NCBI GenBank assembly: GCA_013399875.1
Contig: VXAZ01018004.1
Location: forward strand, 62,001 to 126,000
Direction of reading: 5' to 3'
Origin: Gymnorhina tibicen
Lineage: Eukaryota; Chordata; Aves; Passeriformes; Artamidae
Length of the DNA: 64,000 nucleotides
Shown here: piece by piece, positions 12,210-21,993 of the stretch
Layout of the letters: each line of letters opens with the position of its first letter
Position numbering within the stretch: position 1 is the stretch's first letter
Program-made: the position numbers and the translations under genes
Notes under the pieces: model-generated
Database searches by the model: none
Seen by the model: only the letters and a program-made list of their open reading frames with translations
What the model was told of the DNA's origin: nothing

Positions 12210-12402
12210 TCATAGTCTCACAGGATGGTTTGGGTTGGAGGGGACCTTAAAGGTCATTTTGTCCTACCCCATGCCATGGACAGGCGCACCGTCCACTAGA
12301 CCGGTCCAAGCCCTGTTCAACCTAGCCTTGAAGAGTTCCAGGGATGAACTCTGTTCCCCAAATTCTCTGTGCAACCTGTGCCAGTGACTCATCACCCTCT
12401 GA
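12210..12402 (-). mobile_element. CR1 LINE 3' fragment, reverse orientation
   Basis: 'catagtctcacaggatggtt' followed by a tgggttggaggggacc stretch is the reverse-oriented CR1 terminus. Reading on, '...aacctgtgccagtgactcatcaccctc' matches the next part of CR1 3' sequence. It is truncated after about 190 bp. A short tandem 'tgctccctct' x2 lies just beyond (12411-12430). Confidence 0.85.
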
Positions 12403-13059
12403 TCTGGCAATGCTCCCTCTTGCTCCCTCTTGCCCCATCTCAACATGACTTGAAAGCTCTCCAGGTTTTCTCCCCACTCACTCCCCAGGATCAGCTGCTT
12501 TTGGGGTGACCAGCAACACCACCTGACAGGTCATGCCAAAGTGGAAGGACCTGCAACTCCCACACTGCACACATCCATTCCACTCAGGTGAGGCCCACAG
12601 AGAGCTGCAGTGCAGATAATGCTCCCACTGTGGTGAGACAAACCCTGCCCCATGGAGACAAGGCAAAGCCCTGTGATGAGGCAGGTTTGCAAGGAAAGCT
12701 TTGGTGTTAGCAACAGCTGTGCAGACTTCCCCTGTTCCAATCTTGAAGTTGCTGAGAAGGAATTTCTGCTTCATGGTCGTCAACTGGTGTATTTTTTTCA
12801 ATGCTTATACTTAGAATCGGTGAATTCCCCTCCCCACTAGTGGTGATGTTATTGTTTAGTGCACTTTCCACTGCCAAAAACATAGTGACAATTAATTTCC
12901 TTTATTTTTTTCCTCTCTTAAAAAAAGGAAGTATTTTACTGTCCGTAGAATTTATATGATCCTAAAAATTATAAAGGCATTATAAAAATGGATCTGGCCA
13001 ATTAAGAGAAAAAGTTGCTTTTTGTTTCAAAGAAAATGGAAACCAGGGACACCTCCAAA
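12403..13059. other. GC-rich to mixed sequence, unassigned
   Basis: Between two CR1 pieces. Open frames of 60-107 codons exist on both strands without a recognisable domain. It may be older repeat DNA. Confidence 0.35.
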
Positions 13060-13185
13060 TCAACCACCCTTGTCTTTGTGGGGGAATTCACTTGCACAGT
13101 GTAAACTGGGTGTCATGGTTGACATGGCAAGTGGTGTTTGTCTTGGTCACAGCAACCATACAGCTATCGATTTTCAAATTTGTGG
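13060..13185 (+). pseudogene. Possible CR1 ORF2 endonuclease C-terminal remnant
   Basis: The + frame reads LGHSNHTAIDFQI near 13140-13180. In CR1/jockey-type LINEs the apurinic endonuclease domain ends in a conserved S-D-H motif within a GHSDHEAIEFKI-like context. Here the Asp of SDH is Asn, and the surrounding sequence is decayed. The match covers only about 40 residues. It could be a chance similarity, but both DNA and protein patterns line up. Confidence 0.4.
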
Positions 13186-13835
13186 TGCTTGGCCTGCACC
13201 TGTCTTGCTCCTGAGATGGACCAGGCACAGATGAGCACATCTGGAAAATCAGCATCTTTTCAACATGCTCACAGCAAACCCACCATGTATTGCTCCCTCA
13301 GGGTGCCATGAAGTCTCTGGGCCTGCTGCCATCCCTGGGGACCTGTCTGGTGCTGGCAGTGGGGAGCACTAATCCTCTGGCCATCCTACCATGCAGGGCC
13401 ACTGGAACAGCCTGTGCAGAGCCCAGAGCTCCCGCCTCAAGTGGGAGGGTCATTTCTTGCAGAGAGCCCATTGCTTGTTGAGGACTTGGGTTTCCAGCTG
13501 GGGAGACGAGGGGCTATGTGGGCAACAGGGGCTGTGCAGGGCAGTGACCTGGCTCTCTGCCCCTGCTGCTGTCACCTGCTTACTGAAGGCAGAAGAAGCT
13601 GCTGCCTTTTCCCCCTTGGGAGCTCCTCTTCCTCAGGACCTCCAGCCAGGGTAGCAGCTGGCAGCTTGGTGGGACCTGCTGGGGCAGGAGATGTGCTGTG
13701 CAGGTCACTGACTGCCTCTTCTGCTACCTCTGTAGCCACACTGCTGGGACATCTGGGCGCCTCCTTGGGACCCGTATGAGGGTCCTCATCATTCACCATG
13801 CCCAAGGGGTTGTCCCAGATGTAGCTGAGGTCATC
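13186..13835. other. GC-rich sequence next to the coding minisatellite
   Basis: Frames stay open on both strands for about 100 codons because the sequence is GC-rich. The - strand frame from the adjacent 33-bp repeat runs through 13835-13572 without a stop. I recognise no domain in it. Confidence 0.35.
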
Positions 13836-14033
13836 TTGCCCCTGGGACAACTCTTGGATGTTGTAGTCTTTCCATTGGGACAGCTCTTTGTCATATTCAT
13901 CTTCACCTTTGAAAAGCTTATTGTCATTGTCTTTATCCCCTTGGGAGAGCTCTTGGTCTCTCTTGTCTTCCCTGTGGGACAATTTTTTGTAATGGTCAAC
14001 TTCCCCTTGGGATAGCTCTTTTTCAAAGTTGTC
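13572..14033 (-). CDS. Open frame with acidic 11-residue tandem repeat; gene status unproven
   Basis: The - strand frame is open from just after a TAA at 14034-14036 down to the stop at 13572, about 153 codons. The first 66 codons are six tandem 11-residue units of the type x-E/K-L-S-Q-G-E-D-D-x-x, for example KELSQGEVDHY and QELSQGDKDND, rich in Asp, Glu, Lys and Gln. The rest is a non-repetitive tail with acidic EEEEL and Pro/Ala-rich parts. There is no ATG before the repeat, so a start would need splicing or a non-AUG codon. A pyrimidine run ending in a possible acceptor 'aaaatcag' lies upstream on -, but the frame has a stop just after it. I do not recognise the family. It may be a relic exon, an element gene, or an in-frame minisatellite by chance. 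All six units keep the frame without a stop. Confidence 0.3.
   Translation of the reverse strand, partial: DNFEKELSQGEVDHYKKLSHREDKRDQELSQGDKDNDNKLFKGEDEYDKELSQWKDYNIQELSQGQDDLSYIWDNPLGMVNDEDPHTGPKEAPRCPSSVATEVAEEAVSDLHSTSPAPAGPTKLPAATLAGGPEEEELPRGKRQQLLLPSVSR
13836..14033. repeat. 33-bp minisatellite, six units
   Basis: An 'agct'-like core recurs at 13849, 13882, 13915, 13948, 13981 and 14014, exactly 33 bases apart each time. The + consensus of a unit is roughly 'cccttgggacagctctt' followed by 16 more variable bases. Units have diverged noticeably from each other, so the array is not recent, yet no unit length has changed. Confidence 0.9.
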
Positions 14034-14504
14034 TTATTTAAAATAGCTCTGATTTTATTAAAAAAAAAAATCCCAAATAGTATACCAGACACTGTTACCA
14101 ATCAAAAAATTTGTACCATTGAAAGACTCAGTTCAAACCTATCACTTAATCCATAATATAGGGGCCTTACTAGACCATCAATTCCTCCATCTATATCCTG
14201 TTTCTACAGCTCACACTTAACTTGATCAGCACAGAGTGTTACAAGAATAATTTTAAAGCCTTGTTTCCATGTTTGGGGGGCTTTTGTGGAATTCTTTTAA
14301 AATAACTTCACGTAACTTTGATTATTGTACCACCTACAAAAGCACAAACATTGTTCACTTATTTTGAGAAGACTTGAATCTCATTGTCACTTTCTAGAAG
14401 GAATAAGCTTGAAACCAGTCAGAAGAATATTTTGCTCTAATCTCTGTTTCACGAGTGTTGTTGAAGTGTTAAATACCCTTTACAATAAACAGGAAAGGAA
14501 AATT
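14034..14504. other. AT-rich non-coding stretch
   Basis: Includes an 11-A run at 14060-14070. No repeat family or gene recognised. Confidence 0.45.
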
Positions 14505-14854
14505 TGTGTCTCTCTGTTGTAGCAATGGGGAACAAAGACGACAGATCCCCTTGTATGCCCGAAGAAGATCAATTTGCTGCCCAAAATCGCCCTCTCTTTA
14601 TACCCTTAACCTCAACCAAACACAACTGAAACCAAGCCGCAGCCTAACAGAACTTAACAGCAGAAGGGCACTCATTGGCTGGCACAGCTGCAGTGCTGCT
14701 GTCCACGCGCCCTATCACCCAATCAGCTTCCCGTTCACATGCTGTCCACGTGTTCCTCCAGCCAATCACAATCTCCCTTCCAACCGTCACTCAGCTGCCT
14801 CTCACCCCTCAGCAAACTTCCAGCCGCCCAGCCCGCAGCCGTGCCTTTCCCACA
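14505..14854 (-). mobile_element. LTR-like promoter segment (TATA and CCAAT boxes)
   Basis: On - the segment starts TG ('tgtgggaaaggcacgg') at 14854 and could end in CA at 14505 ('...gagagacaca'). It carries three CCAAT/ATTGG motifs (near 14672, 14719 and 14760 in + coordinates) followed by 'gggtataaagag' with the TATA at 14598-14603. This promoter layout is typical of retroviral U3. The flanking six bases do not match (aaaatt versus ggtgag), and no AATAAA lies in the expected place, so it may be a truncated LTR. A host promoter is the alternative. Confidence 0.45.
14598..14603 (-). promoter_or_regulatory. TATA box of the LTR-like promoter
   Basis: 'tataaa' on - within 'gggtataaagag', placed 70-160 bp downstream of the three CCAAT-type boxes. 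Transcription would start near 14570 and run leftward. Confidence 0.5.
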
Positions 14855-16650
14855 GGTGAGCACAAGCCTTGACCATTTTAACAAATGTAACCCCGTATTC
14901 CACGCTCTGTCATCAACCCACTCAAGGTACTAGAAAAATTAAGCTAGCCACACTGAGTTTCAGATCAAACCACAGTTACAGGATTTAACAGGTTTGAAGT
15001 AAAAATAATTATGACTTCCTTTTAAATTTGTAAGCTCTTCTCAACATAGTTCTTATCAAGAGATGTTCACTAATCCTGAATATGCCTCTTTGCTTTTTTA
15101 ACTTCTTCTCCAGCTTCACATTCTTTTTCATTCTCTGTAATTTATGGAATCTTTCATAGTTTCATATTGACTCTTATGTACTTCCTTCAGACTTCAAGGT
15201 GCGGTTTTGAATATTTTCCAAAGTTCTTCCAGTTTATTTTAGTGCATCTTACTTTGCTCATAGGCTTTTTAAATTCACGCAAAGTTAATTTCCTGAAATT
15301 GAATATAGTAGTATTCTTGTATTATATAGTCCTACTTATTATTATTATGCTGTATGAAAATATCTGGTGGTAAACATTTCCAGGATTCTTTTTAAACTTC
15401 AGTCTTTTTCTTTCTGTTGCAAAGAAAGGGCAACTCTTAGTTATATGTTCCAACAGATGTCGTTCAGTGATATTCAAGACTACAACAGTTTCTTCTTCTG
15501 AGTAGAAAAGGATCTATATAGGTCCAAAATGTCTCCCTGCTATTTGTCTGTGTCAGGTCTGACAACCTAACAGCTTCTTCTATCTTAATTTTCTTTCACT
15601 TAAGTCCCTGGTACAATATGTAATCAGCTTTTGCAATGATATTTCCTTTCATTTCCTTTAATTTCCACTTTGGTTTCAAAATTGAAGCAGAAGTTGTTAA
15701 AACAATAGAAATGAGAAAATTATTTTAATTTGTTAAGTGTCAAAGATATGGAAAAGAATGTTACAAATTGTTATTATAGTATGTACCATGTATTTTTTAT
15801 TGTTTGTACTTGTAAGAGACAAACCAAAATATTCTATCATTACAATTCAAGTGTTTCTGTCTAAGCCCCTTTGCATATTTAATTTGTGAGGAAAGCACAG
15901 TCCTTTCTCCCAAAAATTCTGGCTTGTAAAATGCATGTTAATTTACCTAAGACGGTTGAAAAAAATGCAATTTTCATATCTTGTCTGTTTGTAATGTTAT
16001 TTGGAACAGTTTTCAAATTCTCCACTGATGATGAAATTACTCACAAGACACCTTCCTTCAGCAGCCAAATTTACTTTTAATTAAGAGTAGAGTCCTGAAG
16101 CATGGAAGTTTCTAGCTATCCATTTTTAGAGGCAGTTGTAGGAGATTGATGGAGCTTGGATAAAAATAGCCAGACAAAATAACTGGTACACAATGTCTTA
16201 ATTTCCTCCATCCAGCTGGCATTTCACTTTTGACCTAGAGTGATACGTCTTTTCTCCCTACAGAGTTGTTCAGCTACAATCTACAGATTCCCTAGTGATG
16301 AAAAAGTGATTAAGAGTAGGTTTCACATACCCTTTCCAACAGTGACTTCACACTGCTTGCTTTCATCTTACAAGTTTTCTGCAGGGATGACAAGTGCTCC
16401 TGTAGGTCATTCCAAGTCCAACATGTTCTAGATGTGCACTGGCTACAATCGTGGCCCCTACAGCTGCAAGGGTCAGGTCTAGATTGGTCAGGGCAAGTGC
16501 TGCTCAGACTGAGCAGTCAGTCAAATATCCTGCTGCCACTGAGTTTTTGGTCTTTTCGTGCAGTGGTGATCTTTATCAGAGATATTCCTATATAATCCTC
16601 AAGACTAGCTGTGGCAGCTAACCCCTTATTAGACCTAAGAAAAATAACTA
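14855..16650. other. AT-rich non-coding stretch
   Basis: No recognised gene, repeat or RNA. Confidence 0.5.
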
Positions 16651-16750
16651 GAATGAGAGAAGGTGAGGAAAGAAGGAAGGGAGAAGGGGAAGGAGGAACG
16701 GACAAAAAGAGGAAAGGAAAATAGAAATAGGAAGACACAGAGAAAAAAGC
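16651..16750. repeat. Purine-rich tract (about 100 bp)
   Basis: Almost all A/G on +, with GAAGG/GGAAA-type words. Long purine-pyrimidine strand asymmetry can form triplex (H-DNA). No unit repeats cleanly. Confidence 0.75.
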
Positions 16751-18100
16751 TTACTTTTTTAACAATTCATTTAGCTCTATTGATCCACTGAGGATTAGAA
16801 TGTGATATGCAACACACAGACAAAATGAGATGGGAAGAATGGAAGTGGAGTCTGGGAGGGCAGTAGCATAGGACTGTCTTCTCCATTGGCCAGGAAGCAT
16901 TGGAACAAACTGATTGCTTTATGGCTTCTCTTCATTTCAACAGATGAAGAGATAGGTTACATGAAGAGGTAGACTACTAGAGATACAGTTTTCCAGACAT
17001 TCTTACAAGTGCATAGAGAATTAGAAATACCCAATTTTGAAATTATTTCTATTTTGTGACTTAACAAAGGTATATTTATAGCACAAATGCTTTTCTCACA
17101 ATGCTTATACATTGCAGAGACTGGGATTTCCAGTTCAGATAGGTGGAACAATCTACATCTCATGAAAGAACAAACATGCTTTGTATTAGATTGTATAAAA
17201 ATACCTAAAGAAGATAAAAAGTCTTTGGTGGTTGTTAATGTTTCTTCACCATTTGAAAATACTCCATATCCATGGTTCAAAATCTTTTCAAAAGAGAAAT
17301 AGTCACTTGCGGACAGCAATTCATTCCATCCTTACTGGAAGTTAAAAATAATATTAGAAAAATTTTTCCTTTTAGACCTATTTTCCTCTCCACTCACTAT
17401 AAAGAGTGCATTCATTAAAGATTGTCCCAACCTGTCCAACCTGCACTTGGTTTTGGTTTTTTTGGTTTTTTTGGTCTCTGAAAAAATAGCTCTGGGTTCT
17501 GGTCTTCACAATGCCATTGTATTGCAAACTGGTGATTCTCCGGCATGTCTTTGCTAGGCAAACACGTTCGATCATCTATACAGGATGGAACCACAATGAG
17601 CCTCATAGCCACAGATTTCTGCCTGACAAAGATAAGCCTATTAGATGGAATTAATGGGGTAGCACAAGTCAGCACCATTATCATCATAAGAAATCACCAT
17701 TTCTATTTGTTTGATCTCTGGCTATCTGTCAAAGATATGAAATTAAGGGCACTTCTATGTATGTCCTCTGTCCAACATCTCCAGAAAGAACTTGCATTTC
17801 TAATTTCATTTTGATGACTCATGATTTTTTTTTCCATACACAAATGTGCATAAGCTTGATGGGAAATAGTTATTGCTTGGTTTTTTTCCAGACATGCTGT
17901 TCATCTGATACGCTGCCTTGTAAATCAACTGGAAACCAAAAAGCAATTATTTACATTAAGGAATACATGTTTAAGTATCAGAACTACTCAAATAAAACAA
18001 CTGAAAAGGTAAATTATTAGGTGCCTATTTACACCTGTTTATATCTGTCATTATTTACAATTGTCTCTCATAAGCTTGAAAATAAAATATTTTCCTTGTA
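16751..18100. other. AT-rich non-coding stretch
   Basis: No recognised gene. A G/T-only patch 'ggttttggttttttt' occurs at about 17451-17475. The - strand frame of 120 codons (16957-17319) has no domain and reads as chance. Confidence 0.45.
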
Positions 18101-18140
18101 TTTTTCCATTGAATCATTACTTTTTCCATTGAATCATTAA
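18101..18140. repeat. 20-bp tandem duplication
   Basis: 'tttttccattgaatcatta' occurs at 18101 and again at 18121, differing only at the 20th base (c or a). It is a recent local duplication or replication slippage. Confidence 0.95.
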
Positions 18141-21100
18141 CATATTATCATTGGAAAAATACATAAAATATTTAAATATCATTAGTTTTCATTCTGCTTG
18201 GATAAAACAGTTGATCTAAAGATGCAGAAGGAATTTAAATAGTAAAAGTTTGCTTTCTAAAGATGGCCTCTTTTGTCTCCCTCCCATGACCACAGAATGG
18301 ATAACACTTGTTGCCAACATAAGCAATAATTTTCACATAAAGATAGACACAAAGCTTCAGACCCACACTGTTTTAGGAAACAGGATAACTAGGTAAAATG
18401 ACTACCTATGGACATGTTTATAGTGTTCTAGTTGGGGAGGATATTACAGTAACTGTCCATTATACTCTTAACAGCCATAATCTCATAGAGTGCTATTCAC
18501 CAAATGGCTCCCAGCTCCTGTAATAGCACTGGGCAGGGTCCTACGGCTCAGCTCAATTAAAACTACTCTGACAGGGCAAGACCATTTTGGCAGACAGCAC
18601 TATTGCTCTTTCATATAAAAGAGCCCTGGGAACACAATAAGCAATCTCTGCACCATAATGGATGAACTGGAGCTAATGTTCAGTGATGCAGTACAGATTT
18701 ACTAAGCTAATGCAAGTTGACTGTGCTGTGACATACCGTACACAGCTTTCTAGAAATGATTACACATTTTAATACTATGCTGTCTAGGTGTCAGTTTTGC
18801 TGCTTCAGTACTGTAGTGCATGTGAAATAATATACGCAGAGACAAAATGCTAGCTATAGCTTACATGTAAAATTGGTTTTGAAATAATAAAAAATCCAAC
18901 AGAAGGAGGAAACGGTATTTCTCTTGTTTTCTGGTTAGTCTATGAACAGATCCTTTTTTTATTCGTGCCTTATATCTGAAAAAAAGTCTATATCTATATC
19001 CATATCTGTACTCATATCATCTCTGCTTATCCCTTATATAATTTCGTATTTCACATACTTTCATTATATATAACATATGTAGGCAGGTGTATAAATAAAC
19101 TATTTATTTGCTTGTTATGTGCTTGTGATTCATGTGTCTCTTCCTCAAAAACAGAACTGGATTTTCATAACATTCATTTTTTACTCCAAGGCCAAAATAG
19201 TCAACCCACAATCACTGTCAACTGTCTTCTTACATAGGAGTGGATTGAACTAACAAAAATAGATATAATATATTCCGCAAAGATAGATATAATGTATATA
19301 ATCCTGCCTCTTTTTATCTTTCCTAAGTAAAAATATAGGTCTGAATAAAAGTATTGTAATCAAAATTCAGTGGTTTCTGCTGTGACCCTTTAGGAACAAA
19401 GCTGTTAACAGAACTCTGAAAAAGAAAAAAGAAAGTCTTGTGATAGAACTCTGTTTTATTTCTTGCAAAATTCACATTTATTGCATGTAGACGCAGTTGC
19501 ATACAGGTTTGACTATCACATTTTTTCATCAGCATACACACTGTTATTGCTATTGACTGCAAGGGAAATTCTGGAAATAGTGACAACATACACATATGAA
19601 AAGTTGGTTTCTATTTGACATTTTCAGTTTATTTGGGGTCATTTCTATAATTTCACTCAGTAAATTTGATAAAGGTGGCCATATGCTTTATATGATCACA
19701 TGGGGGTATTGGTGAATGACTAAGTAATCTCATAAACGCATCAGAATCAGTAGCAATCAGGATCAATTGCACTTCAGATAAATTATTTGGAACATATAAA
19801 TCAGTCATCTGCTAATTCTGACAACTAAATATATCACCCAGTGTTTTTTAATGGGATTTGAGTAATAACGTAAGAGACTTTTCCAGCTCCCATTAGTGTT
19901 TCTGAGGGACTTAGTCCTAGCGCAAAGCAACACCTCTAATTACTTACTCACTGCACATCAGAAAGGCAGTGTTGTTATCCAGAGTCCAATAAATCAATAC
20001 AAACAAACCCATGAGACTTAGCAGACTTTAGAAAATGTTATGAATGAGGTGTTATCTTATGTGGACATACGTATCTTTAATATGATACCAGGAGAATACA
20101 GCAGACAAGCCAAGATGGTCAGAAAGGAGGCAAAGTTTACTCACAACATTGCTCTGCCTCATTGTCCGTCCACTAGAAATACAAACCCAGCTGGATGTAA
20201 GGATGCATTTGTACTAACATTTCTTATAATTTCACTGTGCTTTTTGGAGTGAGGTGACAGAGACAGGACTGTCAACGACGCCACAAGGAATGGCCTGTGC
20301 CACAAAGTGGCTTTTTTTCCAGGCAGTGGAGCAGGCACTAGACTTTCTGTCTGATGTTATGGCTGAAATTCTGCCAGATGTATCCCAGTGTTTTCACATG
20401 TAGTTCCATGAAGAAGGCCTAAAAATCAACATAACTTCCATTCCCAGGTGGAATCCAAGTATCATTTTCCTCTTTTGCAAACACTGAAATCTAAACTGTC
20501 ATTTGGCATGACAGATATTAGTATTCAAGGTGACACTAACAGGCAGTGGTAATACCAGGATGTGTTTGTAAGTATATTCACATATGTTCCAATACATAAT
20601 GACAATTCAGAATGTGCTTTATTCTGTGAAAACTAGGTTTGTATGTACATTTTTGACATCTATGACCACTATTTTAAACTATCCTGAAATATTCTAAATC
20701 AAAATGCTTTTATTTTCTTATGTAATTATAAATTTCCACTTGTTTTCCATACATCAGTAAGAGATCTGTGGGCTACTTTTAAGACAGAAAGAAAGGTAGT
20801 TTGCAGTAGTCATATGAAGCCCCCTGTAACGGCATTAAAAGGCATTCCAAGGTTCCCTCATCAAAAGTGATTTGACTATGTGCCTAAATCAAAGTACACA
20901 TTAATATGATAAATTACTGTAATATCGAACATAAGTGAGAAATTAATGATACAGTTTTCCTGTTTCAGTGTTTTAAATCTATTTTAAGAACCATGCTAAT
21001 AGAGGACATAAGGAAAAGCAAAAGAAAAAATCCATGAAAATATTCTAAAATAGAATATATAAAGCAACAGCAAGAGTAAGGGAGTTTTAATCTCTGAGGA

Positions 21101-21408
21101 AAATGGTTTTAATGTTAAGTGCAGGAGACTACCTTTAGTGCTTAAACTTTACTCTACTTTAAAAGCAACTGTAAAAGCCCCTGGATATCCATTGACCTAG
21201 CACCCAGCCTTTCCTGCATCTAACTTGTCTTCTTAAGATTATTCATCTGTTAAATATTTTTGAACATCATGAGTACATCTAAAATGCCATTGAATACTTT
21301 GGCAATATTTAAATTGTTTCCTAAATCTAAAACAAAAATATTTTTTCATATCTAAGAAAGAGGAAAATCCTTTTATTTCAATCAAGTAAGTTACACGACT
21401 GTCATGAA
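18141..21408. other. AT-rich non-coding stretch; part (18480-18860) looks less decayed
   Basis: No genes or known repeats. The 18480-18860 part is compositionally balanced, lacks repeats and has no long frame, as expected for single-copy, possibly conserved non-coding DNA. That last point is only an impression. Confidence 0.4.
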
Positions 21409-21993
21409 CTCATAGAATTGTAGAATGGTTTGGGTTGTCCAATCTAACCCTTCTCTCTTTCAGTTTAAAACTGTCGACCCTTGTCCTGTCACTACAGTCC
21501 TTTCCAAAAGGTCCCTCTTTGTCTTATAAGCCCCCTTTATATACTGAGAGGCTGCAGTAAATCTTCCCTGAAGCCTTCTCTTTTCTTGGCTAAACAACCC
21601 CAACTCTCTCAACCCGTGTTCACAGGAGAGGGGCCATGAGCTGTGAATGCCAGACATGGGCACAGCACTCTAGACAGGGTCTTATTAGAGCACAGCAGAA
21701 GGAGAGAATCACCTGCCTTGACCTGCTGGCCACGCTTCTTTGGATGCAATTCAGGATATGGTTGGTTTTGGGATGCAAACACGTCATGCTGTCTCGTGTC
21801 CAATTTTTCATCCATCATTATCCCAAAGTTCCCCTCCTCAGGGCTGCTCTTTATTCATTCAGCTCCAATCTGTATTGACATTGGAGACTGATTGCCCTGA
21901 ACCAGGCACAGGACCTTGTACTTCACCTCATTGAACTTCATGAGGTTCACAAGGGCCCACCTCTCAAGCCTCTCAAGATCAATTATCACCTGG
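21409..21993 (-). mobile_element. CR1 LINE 3' fragment, about 585 bp, reverse orientation
   Basis: It begins with 'catagaattgtagaatggtt' and tgggttg, the reverse CR1 terminus. On - the frame contains LRELGLFSQEKRRLQG, matching the CR1 ORF2 C-terminal tail (usually LRELGLFSLEKRRL), and further up the segment CLECC-AHVWHSQL, like LEYCVQ-WAP. The frame is broken by stops and indels. This is a 5'-truncated dead copy. Confidence 0.9.

Noticed and set aside
13698..14015. Hydrophobic repeat frame on + over the 33-bp minisatellite
   Set aside because: It is the antisense of the acidic repeat; both strands stay open because the unit is 33 bp. The acidic reading seems more protein-like, but neither is proven.
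13836..14033. CRISPR-like array (regular spacing)
   Set aside because: There are no distinct spacers, the whole unit repeats with drift, and the host is a vertebrate.
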